NCBI RefSeq assembly: GCF_013248995.1
Contig: NZ_JABRPK010000002.1
Coordinates: 186,001-250,000, forward strand
Source: Frigoribacterium sp. VKM Ac-2836
GTDB lineage: Bacteria; Actinomycetota; Actinomycetes; Actinomycetales; Microbacteriaceae
Length of the DNA: 64,000 nucleotides
Direction: 5' to 3'
Shown in pieces: positions 33,449 through 42,735 of the stretch (position 1 is its first letter; each line of letters starts with the position of its first letter). The translations under genes and the position numbers were made by a program. The notes beneath the pieces were generated by a model that saw nothing but the letters and a program-made list of their open reading frames with translations, did no database searches and was not told where the DNA came from.

Positions 33449-34122
33449 GCGGCGCCGCGCAGCAGGGACACACCCAACAGGTCGGCCACCTCGTCGACGT
33501 CCGTCGCGACGGCGACCGCGCCGACGTACTCGTCGGGCTCGCCGTAGCCCCAGCCGACCAGGATCGTGGGCACGCCGTGCACGGCCGCGCCCTCGACGTC
33601 GTGGTGGCGGTCGCCGATCAACACGGGTCGTGAGAGATCGGCCCCGCGAGCCCGCAGGCGCTTCAGGGCCTCTTCGACGACGTCCGCCTTGGTGTTGCGC
33701 ACCTCGTCGTCGGAGGCGCCGGTGATGACGTCGAGGTACCGGTCGAGTCCGTGCGCTCGCAGGATCGCCGTGGCCGGGGTCTCGGGCTTCGAGGTCGCGG
33801 TCGAGGTGGGGATGCCGGCCGCGTGGACGGCAGCCATGAGGTCGGGCACTCCCGGGAAGACCTCACCCTCGAGAGCGCCGTTCGCCAGATAGTGCGCGCG
33901 GTAGAGCCGCATGGCGTCGACGAGGCGCTCGCCGTCGAGGCCGAGGCGCACCTCGAAGCTCTGCGGAAGGGGCGGGCCGACCCAGGCCATGAGCTCGGCG
34001 CGGGAGGGCACCGGCAGGCCGAGTTCGCCGATCGTGTGGGCGAGGCTGGCGGTGATCGCGGGCGCCGAGTCGGCGATGGTGCCGTCGAGGTCGTAGAGCA
34101 CGGCCGTGTAGGGGAGAGTCAT
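33445..34122 (-). CDS. HAD-family phosphatase, phosphoglycolate phosphatase-like
   Basis: A 225-residue hydrolase with DLDGTIADS (nucleophile Asp), TSKPETPA (motif II Thr/Ser region), Lys in RNTKADVV and GDRHHDVEGA (motif IV). The cap sits between motifs I and II as in the Gph/PgmB group. Substrate unknown. ATG at 34122 is chosen because TAAGCT (34135-34130) precedes it by seven bases; an in-frame GTG six bases earlier is possible. Confidence 0.87.
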   Translation of the reverse strand: MTLPYTAVLYDLDGTIADSAPAITASLAHTIGELGLPVPSRAELMAWVGPPLPQSFEVRLGLDGERLVDAMRLYRAHYLANGALEGEVFPGVPDLMAAVHAAGIPTSTATSKPETPATAILRAHGLDRYLDVITGASDDEVRNTKADVVEEALKRLRARGADLSRPVLIGDRHHDVEGAAVHGVPTILVGWGYGEPDEYVGAVAVATDVDEVADLLGVSLLRGAA

Positions 34123-34146
34123 CGCCACCAGCTTAGGGATCGGGGG

Positions 34147-34383
<237 letters not shown>

Positions 34384-34470
34384 GGGCTGCTCCTGCGGTC
34401 GCTGGGGGTCTTGGCAGAAATATAACCCTGACATGTGAGTATCACAAGGCCTTGGGCCTCGGGCCTCGCG

Positions 34471-35166
34471 TCAGAAGAGGCGCGAGTGGGAGTCGTCCAG
34501 CCCGCGCATCGCGTCGTAGTCGAGCAACAGCGTGCGGATGCCCCGGTCGTGGGCCAGCGTGCGGGCCTGCGGCTTGATCTCTTGTGCGGCGAAGACGCCG
34601 GTCACGGGCGCGAGGTGTGGGTCGCGGTTCATCAGCTCGAGGTACCTCGTGAGCTGCTCGACCCCGTCGATGTCGCCTCGGCGCTTCAGCTCGACGGCCA
34701 CGGCGGCGCCCCTCGCGTCCCGGGCCAGGATGTCGACCGGCCCGATGGCGGTCATGTACTCCCGGCGGACGAGGGTGTGCCCCTCGCCGAGCAGGTCGAT
34801 CTGCTCGGCCAGCAACTTCTGCAGGTCGGCCTCGACGCCGTCCTTGGTCAACCCCGGGTCGACGCCCATCTCGTGGGACGAGTCGTGCAGCACCTCGTGG
34901 ATCGAGACCACCAGGAGGTCGGCGGTCTTCGCCTGGGTGACCTTCCACAGTTCGACGACGCCGGCCTCGCGTTGGTCGTCGTCGGGCTCGACCGTGCGGA
35001 TCGTGCAGGGCGGGCTCATCCAGTTCAGGGGCTTGTAGCTGCCGCCGTCGGAGTGGACGAGAAGGCTGCCGTCGCTCTTGACCATCAGGAGGCGCGTGGC
35101 CAGGGGCAGGTGGGCGGACAGCCGACCGGCGTAGTCGACCGAGCAGCGGGCAATGACGAGACGCAC
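34471..35166 (-). CDS. nucS: Mismatch endonuclease NucS (EndoMS)
   Basis: A 231-residue nuclease for the non-canonical mismatch repair of Actinobacteria and Archaea, which lack MutS/MutL. The N-terminal DNA-binding domain and C-terminal RecB-like nuclease are full length; GPVDILARD and VAVELKRRG give the D-x(n)-E-x-K catalytic set. The last residues SRLF match the C-terminal clamp-binding tail. It has a GTG start six bases after TAGGAT (35178-35173), thus leaderless. Confidence 0.94.
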   Translation of the reverse strand: MRLVIARCSVDYAGRLSAHLPLATRLLMVKSDGSLLVHSDGGSYKPLNWMSPPCTIRTVEPDDDQREAGVVELWKVTQAKTADLLVVSIHEVLHDSSHEMGVDPGLTKDGVEADLQKLLAEQIDLLGEGHTLVRREYMTAIGPVDILARDARGAAVAVELKRRGDIDGVEQLTRYLELMNRDPHLAPVTGVFAAQEIKPQARTLAHDRGIRTLLLDYDAMRGLDDSHSRLF

Positions 35167-35210
35167 CCGACGATCCTACGGGGCGAGGGGAGCCGTCCCG
35201 GATCGCGGTC

Positions 35211-35239
35211 TTGACAGGTATGCATATGTGAAATACCTT
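35211..35239 (+). promoter_or_regulatory. Promoter with overlapping palindrome upstream of the first GntR gene
   Basis: TTGACA (35211-35216), 17-base spacer, TACCTT (35234-35239): the best sigma-70-type promoter in the window. The spacer holds GGTAT (35217-35221) and ATACC (35233-35237) as inverted arms with TGCATATG between. This is a likely operator, perhaps for autoregulation by the GntR protein. Confidence 0.55.
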
Positions 35240-35289
35240 CATGACAGATGGTCGGCAGGACGGCCACCGAGACGCCTCCAGGAGGAACG

Positions 35290-35964
35290 ATGCCCAACCC
35301 GACACCCGCCATGACCCGCCCGTCGCGGTCGACCACCCACGACACGGCCGAGCTGCTGCTCGTCGACCTGGCCACGGCGCGCTACGCGCCAGGCGATTCG
35401 CTCGACGTGGACACCATCGTGCGAGAGCACCGGGTGACCCCCGGCGAGGTGCACCTGGCCCTCTTCGAGCTGAGGCGCATGAAGGTCGTGGTGCGCGCTC
35501 CGTTCAGCGGCGCCCACGTCGTGGTCTGGCACCGGCGGTTCAACGAGGTGCTGCTGGGCGACCTCGTCCGCATGATCTCCGTCGCGTCGACGAAGGCGAC
35601 CTCGCTCGAGGAGGTCCCCGAGCCCGCCGTGCGTCGACCGGCCTGCGCGGCCCACGGACTGACCCTTCCGATGGACGTGGCGCACTTCCTCGACCTCGCT
35701 CGGGCGATCGTCCAGGTGCTCTCGCCGGCGGCCCGCCAGCACGTCCAGGACGACCTGCTGTTGCCGCTCGAGATCCTCTGCAGCTCGAGGGCGGTCGAGG
35801 TGCACGACATGCGGCCCGCCCTCGGTGAGAGCGTGCGCGGCGCGATCGTCGACCTCGTGGAGGCCGCCGCCCACTTCGGCGACTGGGCGCGGCTGCCGGG
35901 TCTCGCCTCCGAGTACGTCACGGCCCTCGGCGTCGACGAACCCCGCGGACGACCGGTCGACTGA
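35290..35964 (+). CDS. GntR-family transcriptional regulator (divergent member)
   Basis: A 224-residue protein. The ATG at 35290 is fixed by AGGAGG four bases upstream. The N-terminal winged helix region (about 20-80) aligns with GntR proteins: LLLVDLATARYAPGDSLDVDTIVREHRVTPGEVHLALFELRRMKVV, but lacks the usual SRTPVREA helix, replaced by TPGEVHLA. A helical C-terminal domain of FCD type is likely. It has a strong promoter with a palindrome. Ligand and targets unknown. Confidence 0.7.
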   Translation: MPNPTPAMTRPSRSTTHDTAELLLVDLATARYAPGDSLDVDTIVREHRVTPGEVHLALFELRRMKVVVRAPFSGAHVVVWHRRFNEVLLGDLVRMISVASTKATSLEEVPEPAVRRPACAAHGLTLPMDVAHFLDLARAIVQVLSPAARQHVQDDLLLPLEILCSSRAVEVHDMRPALGESVRGAIVDLVEAAAHFGDWARLPGLASEYVTALGVDEPRGRPVD

Positions 35965-36013
35965 CGCCGGCACGCCCCTCCCGGGCGCCCGGAGGACGTC
36001 CGGCCCCGTCGGC

Positions 36014-36019
36014 TAGGCT
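36014..36019 (+). promoter_or_regulatory. Leaderless -10 box of the LacI gene
   Basis: TAGGCT, eight bases before the ATG at 36028. Confidence 0.5.
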
Positions 36020-36027
36020 GCGGCAGC

Positions 36028-37107
36028 ATGAGCCGGGCAGAGGGCGACGTCGCCGCCAGGCCGACCCTCGCGTCGGTCGCGCGAGTCGCCGGGGTCAGCG
36101 CGAGCACCGCCTCCTTGGCCTTCAGTGGCACCGGTCCCGTCTCGGACGAGACCCGCATGCGGGTGCTCGCCGCCGCCGACGAGCTCGGATACGCCGGGCC
36201 CGATCCGCGGGCGCGGTCGTTGCGTCGCGGGCGCTCCGGCATCGTCGGGGCCGTCCTCGAATCGACCCTCAGCACGGCCTTCCGCGACCCGGTCAACGTC
36301 GCGATGCTCGACGGCATCGCCGACGTCACGGGGCCGGCCGACAACTCTCTGCTGCTGCTCACCGAGACCGCGGGCGAGCGTTCCCGATTGCTCGACGCCC
36401 CGGTCGACGCCGTCGTGTTGTTCGGTTGCAGCACCCGCCTCGACGAGTCCGTGTCGATCATGCGTCGACGAGGCATCCCGGTGGTCTCGATCGAGGCCCC
36501 ACCGACCGAGGGCGTGCTCGACATCGCCGAGGACAACGTCGGCTCGTCCCGCCTGCTGGCGCGGCACCTGCACGACCTCGGTCATCGGCGGGTCGCCGTC
36601 GTCGCCCTCGAACTCGGCCCCGCGCGCTCCACCGGGGGGCAGGACGACGAGCTGACCGACGAGCGCGTGGCCCGGGGCACGTCGTGGCCGACCCTCGAGC
36701 GGCTACGCGGCACCCGAGAGGTCTTCCCGGGCGTGGGCGGCCTGACCACGCGCGGCAGCTGGACGAGCGAGGGGCACCGCGCCGGCCTGCGGCTGCTCGA
36801 CGTGCCCGAGGCCGAGCGGCCGACGGCGATCGTCGCGCAGAGCGACCTGCTGGCATCGGGCGTCATCGCGGCGGCGGACGACCTGGGGCTGTCGGTCCCG
36901 GGTGACCTGAGCGTCGTCGGCTACGACGGGGTGCGGCTCGACGACCCGCGAGCCGCCGACCTCACCACGGTCGTCCAGCCCGCGGTCGAGAAGGGCCGCG
37001 CGGCCGGTCGTGCGGTGCTCGCCCTGCTGGCCGGCGACCCGGTCGAGGGCACGACCTTCACGAGCGTCTTCCGACCCGGGTCGACGACGGCACCGCCACG
37101 CCGCTGA
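36028..37107 (+). CDS. LacI-family transcriptional regulator
   Basis: A 359-residue repressor: helix-turn-helix PTLASVARVAGVSASTASLAFSG at about 10-32 and the hinge helix region, then a periplasmic-binding-protein-like sensor domain (about 70-350) with DNSLLLLTETAG, LARHLHDLGHRRVAVV and VVGYDGVRLDDP. The effector is probably a sugar, but no sugar gene is adjacent; the downstream gene is a convergent MATE exporter. The alanine in SLAFSG and otherwise normal HTH suggest a functional DNA binder. Confidence 0.88.
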   Translation: MSRAEGDVAARPTLASVARVAGVSASTASLAFSGTGPVSDETRMRVLAAADELGYAGPDPRARSLRRGRSGIVGAVLESTLSTAFRDPVNVAMLDGIADVTGPADNSLLLLTETAGERSRLLDAPVDAVVLFGCSTRLDESVSIMRRRGIPVVSIEAPPTEGVLDIAEDNVGSSRLLARHLHDLGHRRVAVVALELGPARSTGGQDDELTDERVARGTSWPTLERLRGTREVFPGVGGLTTRGSWTSEGHRAGLRLLDVPEAERPTAIVAQSDLLASGVIAAADDLGLSVPGDLSVVGYDGVRLDDPRAADLTTVVQPAVEKGRAAGRAVLALLAGDPVEGTTFTSVFRPGSTTAPPRR

Positions 37108-37156
37108 CGCATCGGTCCATCGGCCCCCCGGCGCCACGGCCCACGGCCCGCGGGGT

Positions 37157-38500
37157 TCAGCCGGCGCCGACGACCATCCAGCGGTCCGACCGCGCCCGGA
37201 GGCCCAGCGTCACGGCGCGGATGCCGATGTAGCCGAGACCGAAGGCCAGCCAGAGGACCACCGTGCCCTGCGCACCCGGCTCCACCCGCGCCTCCAGCGG
37301 GATCAGGATCGCGAGGTACACGACCGTGTTGAGCACACCGGCGAGGGCGAGGTAGCGGGCGTCGCCGGCTCCGAGCAGGACTCCGTCGAGCACGAAGACG
37401 AACCCGGCCAACGGGATGCCCACGGCCATCGCGAGCACGACCCCCGGCAGCAGATGGCGCACCGCGTCGTCGCCGCTGAACACGGGCGCGAGCAGCGGTG
37501 AGACCGCGGCCAGCAGCACGGCGAGCACCAGGCCGCCTCCGACCCCGAAGAGCATGAGCCGACGGGTGATCGCTCGGACCGCCTCGCGGTCGCCCTGCCC
37601 GAGCGAGTGGCCGACGAGCGCCTGGCCGGCGACCGCCAGCGCGTCGAGGGCGAACGCCAGCGTGCTGAACAGGGTGAGCGCGACCTGGATGGTCGCGAGC
37701 CCGGCCACCCCCGAGGAGGCGGCGGCCCAGACGGTCGCGATCATCGCGACGCGCAGGGACGCGTTCCGCACGAGCAGCCACGCGCCCGAGCGTGCCGTAC
37801 GGCCGACGCCGGCCAGTCCGGGCCGCAACGGAGCACCGACGGCACGTGCCGCACGGACGGCGATCACCAGGTAGACGGCGGCCATGCCCCACTGCGCGAC
37901 GACGGTGCCCGCGGCCGAGCCGGCGATGCCCCAGCCGAAGGCGTAGAGGAAGAGCGCGTTGAGACCCGCGTTCGCGGCGAAGCCGACCGTGGCGACGACC
38001 AGCGGCGTCCTGGTGTCCTGTAGGCCGCGCAGCAGCCCGGTCGCCGCGATGACGAGCAGCATGCCCGGCAGGCCGATCATCGAGACGGTCAGGTACGTCG
38101 TCGCGGCGTCGACCACCTCGGGAGCCGTGCCGAACAGGGCGACCACAGGACGGGCGGTGAGCGCGCCGACGCCGGCGAGCACGACGCCGACCAGCAGCGC
38201 GAACCAGAGCCCGTCGACACCGGCACGGATCGCTCCGGGCCGGTCGCCCGCCCCGAGCCGACGCGCGACGGTCGGTGTCGTCGCATAGGCCAGGAAGATC
38301 AGCAGGCCGAGGGCGGTCTGGAGCACCACGCTCGCGATGCCGAGACCGGCGAGGGGCACCGTTCCGAGGTGCCCGACCATGGCCGTGTCGGTCAGCAGGA
38401 AGAGCGGCTCGGCGACCAGTGCGCCGAGCGCGGGCCCGGCGAGGGCGGCGATGCGGCGATCCCAGGGCGAACGGAGGCGCGAGGTGGGCGCCCCGGACAT
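37157..38500 (-). CDS. MATE-family multidrug/metabolite exporter
   Basis: A 447-residue DinF-type MATE transporter with twelve predicted membrane helices in two six-helix halves. PLFLLTDTAMVGHLGTVPLAGLGIASVV and RGLQDTRTPLVVATVGFAANAGLNALFLYAFGWGIAGSA are typical family segments. Start ATG at 38500 fits the family N-terminus (SPWDRRIAALAGPALGALVAEPLF). It overlaps nothing and lies 23 bases after the permease stop on the same strand, so the pair may share a transcript. Confidence 0.88.
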   Translation of the reverse strand: MSGAPTSRLRSPWDRRIAALAGPALGALVAEPLFLLTDTAMVGHLGTVPLAGLGIASVVLQTALGLLIFLAYATTPTVARRLGAGDRPGAIRAGVDGLWFALLVGVVLAGVGALTARPVVALFGTAPEVVDAATTYLTVSMIGLPGMLLVIAATGLLRGLQDTRTPLVVATVGFAANAGLNALFLYAFGWGIAGSAAGTVVAQWGMAAVYLVIAVRAARAVGAPLRPGLAGVGRTARSGAWLLVRNASLRVAMIATVWAAASSGVAGLATIQVALTLFSTLAFALDALAVAGQALVGHSLGQGDREAVRAITRRLMLFGVGGGLVLAVLLAAVSPLLAPVFSGDDAVRHLLPGVVLAMAVGIPLAGFVFVLDGVLLGAGDARYLALAGVLNTVVYLAILIPLEARVEPGAQGTVVLWLAFGLGYIGIRAVTLGLRARSDRWMVVGAG

Positions 38501-38523
38501 CCCGCCGGTGCTGCGTCCCACCG

Positions 38524-39789
38524 TCAGTCGGTACCCCGGGCCCGACCCACCGCCGACATGAGGTGGTAGACGACGATGGCCGCGACGGTGCCCAGGATGA
38601 TTCCGCCGAAGGTGGCGCCGCCGAGGGCGAGCGTGAAGTCGGCGATGCCCATGATGAGGGCGATGCCCGCGGTCAACTGGTTCTTCGGGCGGCTGAAGTC
38701 GACCTTGTTCTCGACCCAGATGCGGATGCCGATGACGCCGATGAGCCCGTACAGGGCGGTCGTGACGCCGCCGAGGACTCCGGGCGGGATCGTGAAGATC
38801 ACGGCGCCGATCTTCGGCGAGAGGCCGAGCAGGATCGCCACGACACCCGCGACCCAGTAGGCCGCGGTCGAGAAGACGCGGGTGGCGCTCATCACGCCGA
38901 TGTTCTCGCCGTAGGTGGTCGTCGCCGAGCCGCCGCCGAGGCCGGCCAGCACCGTGCTGAGCCCATCGGCGAAGAGCGCCCGACCGGTCAGCGGGTCGAG
39001 GTTGCGCTTGGTCAGCTGGCCGACGCCCTTGACGTGGCCGACGTTCTCGGCGATCAGCGCCAGCACGACGGGGAGGAACCCGAGGTAGACCGGCAGGGCG
39101 CTCGCGTCGAAGGCCGGGGCCGTGAAGGTGGGCAGGCCCACCCACGCGGCGTCGCCGACCGCGCCGAAGTCGACCTCGCCGAGCAGCAGCGCCGCGACGT
39201 ACCCGACGACGACGCCCACGAAGATCGACAGCCGGCCGAGCAGGCCGCGGAACAGCACGGCGCTGAGGACGACCGCGGCGAGCGTGATGATCGCCGTGAG
39301 CGGGGCCTTCGCGAAGTTGTCTCGCGCGGCCGGAGCCAGGTTGAAGCCGATCAGCGCGACGATGGCGCCGCTGACGACGGGAGGCAGCAGGGCGTCGATC
39401 CACCGCGTGCCGGCCAGGTTGACGATCACGCCGACGATCGCGAGCAACACCCCTACGACGACGATGCCGCTGAGGGCGAGGGGCATGCCCCCGACCTCCT
39501 GAGCGGCGGCGATCGGCGCCAGGAAGGCGAACGACGACCCCAGGTAGCTCGGCAATCGGTTCTTCGTGATGATCAGGAAGAGGAGCGTGCCGATGCCCGA
39601 GAACAGCAGGGTCGTGCTCGGCGGGAACCCGGTGATGATCGGCACGAGGAAGGTCGCGCCGAACATCGCGACGACGTGCTGGCCGCCCAGGCCGATGGTG
39701 CGTGGCCAGGTGAGTCGTTCTTCGGGGGCGACGATCTCGGTGGAGTCGACCGTGCGTCCGTCGCCGTGCAGCGACCAGGGAAGTGCCAT
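38524..39789 (-). CDS. Uracil/xanthine permease (NCS2 family)
   Basis: A 421-residue nucleobase-proton symporter of the UraA/PyrP group with fourteen expected membrane segments. Signature segments: FGATFLVPIITGFPPSTTLLFSGIGTLLF, ALIAENVGHVKGVG (substrate-binding Glu), and GGSATTTYGENIGVMSATRV (second conserved Glu). Uracil is the likely substrate. Leaderless: TACAGT (39802-39797) seven bases before ATG. It is divergent from the M13 peptidase gene, with 41 bases between the start codons. Confidence 0.9.
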   Translation of the reverse strand: MALPWSLHGDGRTVDSTEIVAPEERLTWPRTIGLGGQHVVAMFGATFLVPIITGFPPSTTLLFSGIGTLLFLIITKNRLPSYLGSSFAFLAPIAAAQEVGGMPLALSGIVVVGVLLAIVGVIVNLAGTRWIDALLPPVVSGAIVALIGFNLAPAARDNFAKAPLTAIITLAAVVLSAVLFRGLLGRLSIFVGVVVGYVAALLLGEVDFGAVGDAAWVGLPTFTAPAFDASALPVYLGFLPVVLALIAENVGHVKGVGQLTKRNLDPLTGRALFADGLSTVLAGLGGGSATTTYGENIGVMSATRVFSTAAYWVAGVVAILLGLSPKIGAVIFTIPPGVLGGVTTALYGLIGVIGIRIWVENKVDFSRPKNQLTAGIALIMGIADFTLALGGATFGGIILGTVAAIVVYHLMSAVGRARGTD

Positions 39790-39796
39790 GCCCAGA

Positions 39797-39823
39797 ACTG
39801 TAGCGGCGGGGCCGCCGTAGGCT
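39797..39823. promoter_or_regulatory. Face-to-face leaderless promoters (permease and peptidase)
   Basis: TACAGT on the minus strand (39802-39797) and TAGGCT on the plus strand (39818-39823), each seven bases before its ATG. The whole divergent control region is 41 bases, so the two polymerases must compete. Confidence 0.6.
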
Positions 39824-39830
39824 GGCGGGC

Positions 39831-41795
39831 ATGACGAGCGACGCACTGAGCAGCGGAATCCAGACCGACGAACTCGACCCGGCGGTGCGCCCCCAGGACG
39901 ACCTCTTCAGGCACGTCAACGGGACGTGGATCGACCGCACCGAGATCCCCGAGGACAAGGCGCGGTACGGCTCCTTCTACCTCCTCGCCGAAGAAGCCGA
40001 GAAGGCCGTCCGCGAGATCGTGGTCGAGTCGCAGTCCGCCGAGCCGGGCACCGAGGCCCGCAAGGTCGGCGACCTCTTCACCAGCTTCACCGACGAGGAG
40101 CGCATCGAGGCGCTCGGCGCCGCGCCCCTCGAACCGCTCCTGGCCGAGGTCGAGAAGGTGACCGACGTGACCTCGTTCACGCGCCTCCTGGGCTCGCTCG
40201 AGAAGCAGGGCATGCCGAGCTTCGTGCAGCTCTTCGTCGACAACGACCCGGGCGACCCCGAGCGCTACGTCGTGTTCGCCGAGCAGGGCGGGCTCGGCCT
40301 GCCCGACGAGTCGTACTACCGCGAAGAACGGTTCGAGTCGGTGCGGACGGCCTACCGCGCGTTCGTCGAGCAGCTGCTCGGCCTGGCCGGCCTCGAGGAC
40401 GCCTCGGCCCGCGCCGACCGCGTGATCGCGCTCGAGACCGACCTCGCCTCGCACCACTGGAGCAACGTCGCCACGCGCGACAGCGAGAAGACCTACAACC
40501 TGCTGCCCTGGGCCGAGGTCGACGCGCTCGCCGAAGGGGTCGACCTGACCTCGTGGCGCGACGCCGTCGGCGGTCCGACCGGGGTCTTCGACGAGATCGT
40601 CGTGCGCGAACCCTCGTTCGTGACCGGCCTGGCCACGCTGTTGACCGACGATCGTCTCGACGCGTGGCGCGACTGGCTGCGGTGGCAGATCGTCCGCTCG
40701 ACGGCCGCCTACCTGTCGACTCCCTTCGTCGAGGCGAACTTCGGCTTCTACGGTCGCACCCTGACCGGCACCCCCGTGCAGCGCGCCCGCTGGAAGCGCG
40801 GCGTCTCGCTCGTCGAGGGCGCGCTCGGCGAGGCCGTGGGCCGGATCTACGTCGAGCGACACTTCGCGCCCGCGGCCAAGACCGCGATGGACGTGCTCGT
40901 CAAGCACCTCGTCGAGGCCTACCGCCAGAGCATCTCGGGGCTCGAGTGGATGACCGACGAGACCCGTGCCCGGGCCCTCGACAAGCTCGAGAAGTTCACG
41001 CCCAAGATCGGTTTCCCCGCGACGTGGCGCGACTACTCGGCGCTGTCGATCGACCCGACGGACCTCGTCGGCAACGTGCGGGCCACGGCGGCGTTCGGCT
41101 TCGACCGGGAGCTGGGCAAGATCGGCAAGCCGCTCGATCGTGACGAGTGGTTCATGACTCCGCAGACGATCAACGCCTACTACAACCCCGGCATGAACGA
41201 GATCGTGTTCCCTGCGGCGATCCTGCAGTTCCCGTTCTTCGACGAGACCCGCGACGCCGCCGCGAACTACGGCGCGATCGGCGCCGTCATCGGCCACGAG
41301 ATCGGCCACGGCTTCGACGACCAGGGCTCGAAGTACGATGGCGACGGCAAGTTGACCGACTGGTGGACCCCTGCCGACCGCGAGGCCTTCGAGAAGCTCA
41401 CCTCGTCGCTGATCGCCCAGTACGACGCTCTCGCCCCGAAGCAGGTGCCCGACCACCACGTCAACGGCGCCCTGACGATCGGCGAGAACATCGGCGACCT
41501 CGGCGGGCTCTCGATCGCCTGGAAGGCCTACCTCATCTCGCTCGACGGCAGCGAACCGCCCGTGATCGACGGCCTGACCGGCGCCGAGCGGTTCTTCCTC
41601 AGTTGGGCGCAGGCCTGGCAGATCAAGCTCCGCGACGAAGAGGCCATCCGTCTGATCTCGATCGACCCGCACTCGCCGAACGAGTTCCGCTGCAACCAGA
41701 TCGTGCGCAACATCGACGAGTTCTACGAGACGTTCGGCGTCACCGAGAGCGACGCGCTGTGGCTTCCCGTCGAGGAGCGCGTCACGATTTGGTAG
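39831..41795 (+). CDS. pepO: M13 family zinc metallopeptidase (neprilysin/PepO type)
   Basis: A 654-residue peptidase without signal peptide, so cytoplasmic or leaderless secreted. The zinc motif HEIGH is at 489-493 with the third ligand in ENIGDLGGL; NAYYNPGMNEIVFPAAILQ is the substrate-binding N-A-Y/F stretch, and the C-terminal CNQIVRN region is present. Full length for the family. The stop codon overlaps a possible TTG start of the next gene. Confidence 0.93.
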   Translation: MTSDALSSGIQTDELDPAVRPQDDLFRHVNGTWIDRTEIPEDKARYGSFYLLAEEAEKAVREIVVESQSAEPGTEARKVGDLFTSFTDEERIEALGAAPLEPLLAEVEKVTDVTSFTRLLGSLEKQGMPSFVQLFVDNDPGDPERYVVFAEQGGLGLPDESYYREERFESVRTAYRAFVEQLLGLAGLEDASARADRVIALETDLASHHWSNVATRDSEKTYNLLPWAEVDALAEGVDLTSWRDAVGGPTGVFDEIVVREPSFVTGLATLLTDDRLDAWRDWLRWQIVRSTAAYLSTPFVEANFGFYGRTLTGTPVQRARWKRGVSLVEGALGEAVGRIYVERHFAPAAKTAMDVLVKHLVEAYRQSISGLEWMTDETRARALDKLEKFTPKIGFPATWRDYSALSIDPTDLVGNVRATAAFGFDRELGKIGKPLDRDEWFMTPQTINAYYNPGMNEIVFPAAILQFPFFDETRDAAANYGAIGAVIGHEIGHGFDDQGSKYDGDGKLTDWWTPADREAFEKLTSSLIAQYDALAPKQVPDHHVNGALTIGENIGDLGGLSIAWKAYLISLDGSEPPVIDGLTGAERFFLSWAQAWQIKLRDEEAIRLISIDPHSPNEFRCNQIVRNIDEFYETFGVTESDALWLPVEERVTIW

Positions 41796-42706
41796 GTCCG
41801 GGGCCCGGCCGCCGCGCCCGACGGGAGAACGCCGAGGGCGCGGACCACGAGCCGCGCCACGGCGGGGGTCGTGCGCTCGAGGCGTTCTCGTCGTCGTTCG
41901 CGGTGCTCGGCGACCTGGCGCTCGCGGGTGGCCGGGTCTCGGCCTCGGTCAGCGACCTGGACTCGGGTGACGATCTGCTGAGCGTCGACGAGCACCTGGC
42001 GTTGCCGGTCGGCCAGCTCGGGGCCGTCCTGTTGCTGATCGAGGTGTCGGCGCGCATCGAGGACGGCACCCTCGGGCCGCTCGACGAACTCGACCGTCCG
42101 GGCATCGCGGGCGACCGGGGGCCCGGCGGCATCTGGCCCTATCTGCGCCGGACGAGCCTGCCGCTGACCGATGCTGCGGTGCTCGTCGGGGCCTTCCGTG
42201 ACGCGGCGGCGATCGACGCGCTCATCAGCCGGGTCGGCCTCGCGGCGGTGCGGGCCCGGGCCGAGTCGCTCGGTCTCATGAAGACGGCCCTTCTGGACGT
42301 GACGCGGGCGTCGCGCGGTCCCGACGACGCGCCCGCCCTCGCCGTCGGCACGGCTCACGAACTTCGCGGCCTCATGGTGTCGCTGGCCCGCGGTGAGATC
42401 GTCGACCGGGCCGTGTCGAACCGGGTGCTCGGCTGGTTGTCGCTGGGCGCCGACACGTCGCTCGTCGCCTCGCCGTTCGGCCTCGACCCGTTGGGGCACC
42501 GACGGCTCGACCACGACCTGCAGATCGTCCACGCGACGGGTGGTGACCCCGGGGTGCGGTCAGAGCTCGGGGTGTTGCGTGGGCCGCGCCGGAGCGTCGC
42601 GTACTGCGTGACCGTGACGTTCGACGACCTGACGTTGGCCCACCGCCTCCGCGCGCTCGAGGCCCTGCGGGCCGTCGGCACCGATGCCCTCGAGTACGTG
42701 CACTGA
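41789..42706 (+). CDS. Class A beta-lactamase-fold protein lacking catalytic residues
   Basis: About 305 residues if TTG at 41789 is the start; GTG at 41903 (267 residues) is the alternative. The C-terminal 265 residues follow the serine beta-lactamase/DD-peptidase fold: VSASVSDLDSGDDLLSVDEHLALPVGQLGAVLLLIEVSARI, a helical middle, and VHATGGDPGVRSELGVLRGPRRSVAYCVTV. The positions that should be S-x-x-K, S-D-N and K-T-G read Q-L-G-A, R-D-A and A-T-G. The enzyme is thus predicted inactive but is not broken: no frameshift, normal codon use. A binding or scaffold role is possible. Confidence 0.65.
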   Translation: MVGPGPGRRARRENAEGADHEPRHGGGRALEAFSSSFAVLGDLALAGGRVSASVSDLDSGDDLLSVDEHLALPVGQLGAVLLLIEVSARIEDGTLGPLDELDRPGIAGDRGPGGIWPYLRRTSLPLTDAAVLVGAFRDAAAIDALISRVGLAAVRARAESLGLMKTALLDVTRASRGPDDAPALAVGTAHELRGLMVSLARGEIVDRAVSNRVLGWLSLGADTSLVASPFGLDPLGHRRLDHDLQIVHATGGDPGVRSELGVLRGPRRSVAYCVTVTFDDLTLAHRLRALEALRAVGTDALEYVH

Positions 42707-42735
42707 CCGGCGGCTCGCGCCCGCCGCGTGCCGCC

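Noticed and set aside
38501-39958. A 933-codon frame that would fuse extra sequence to the MATE transporter
   Set aside because: The extra N-terminal part is Arg/Pro-rich shadow sequence of the permease gene in another frame; the MATE domain begins at 38500.
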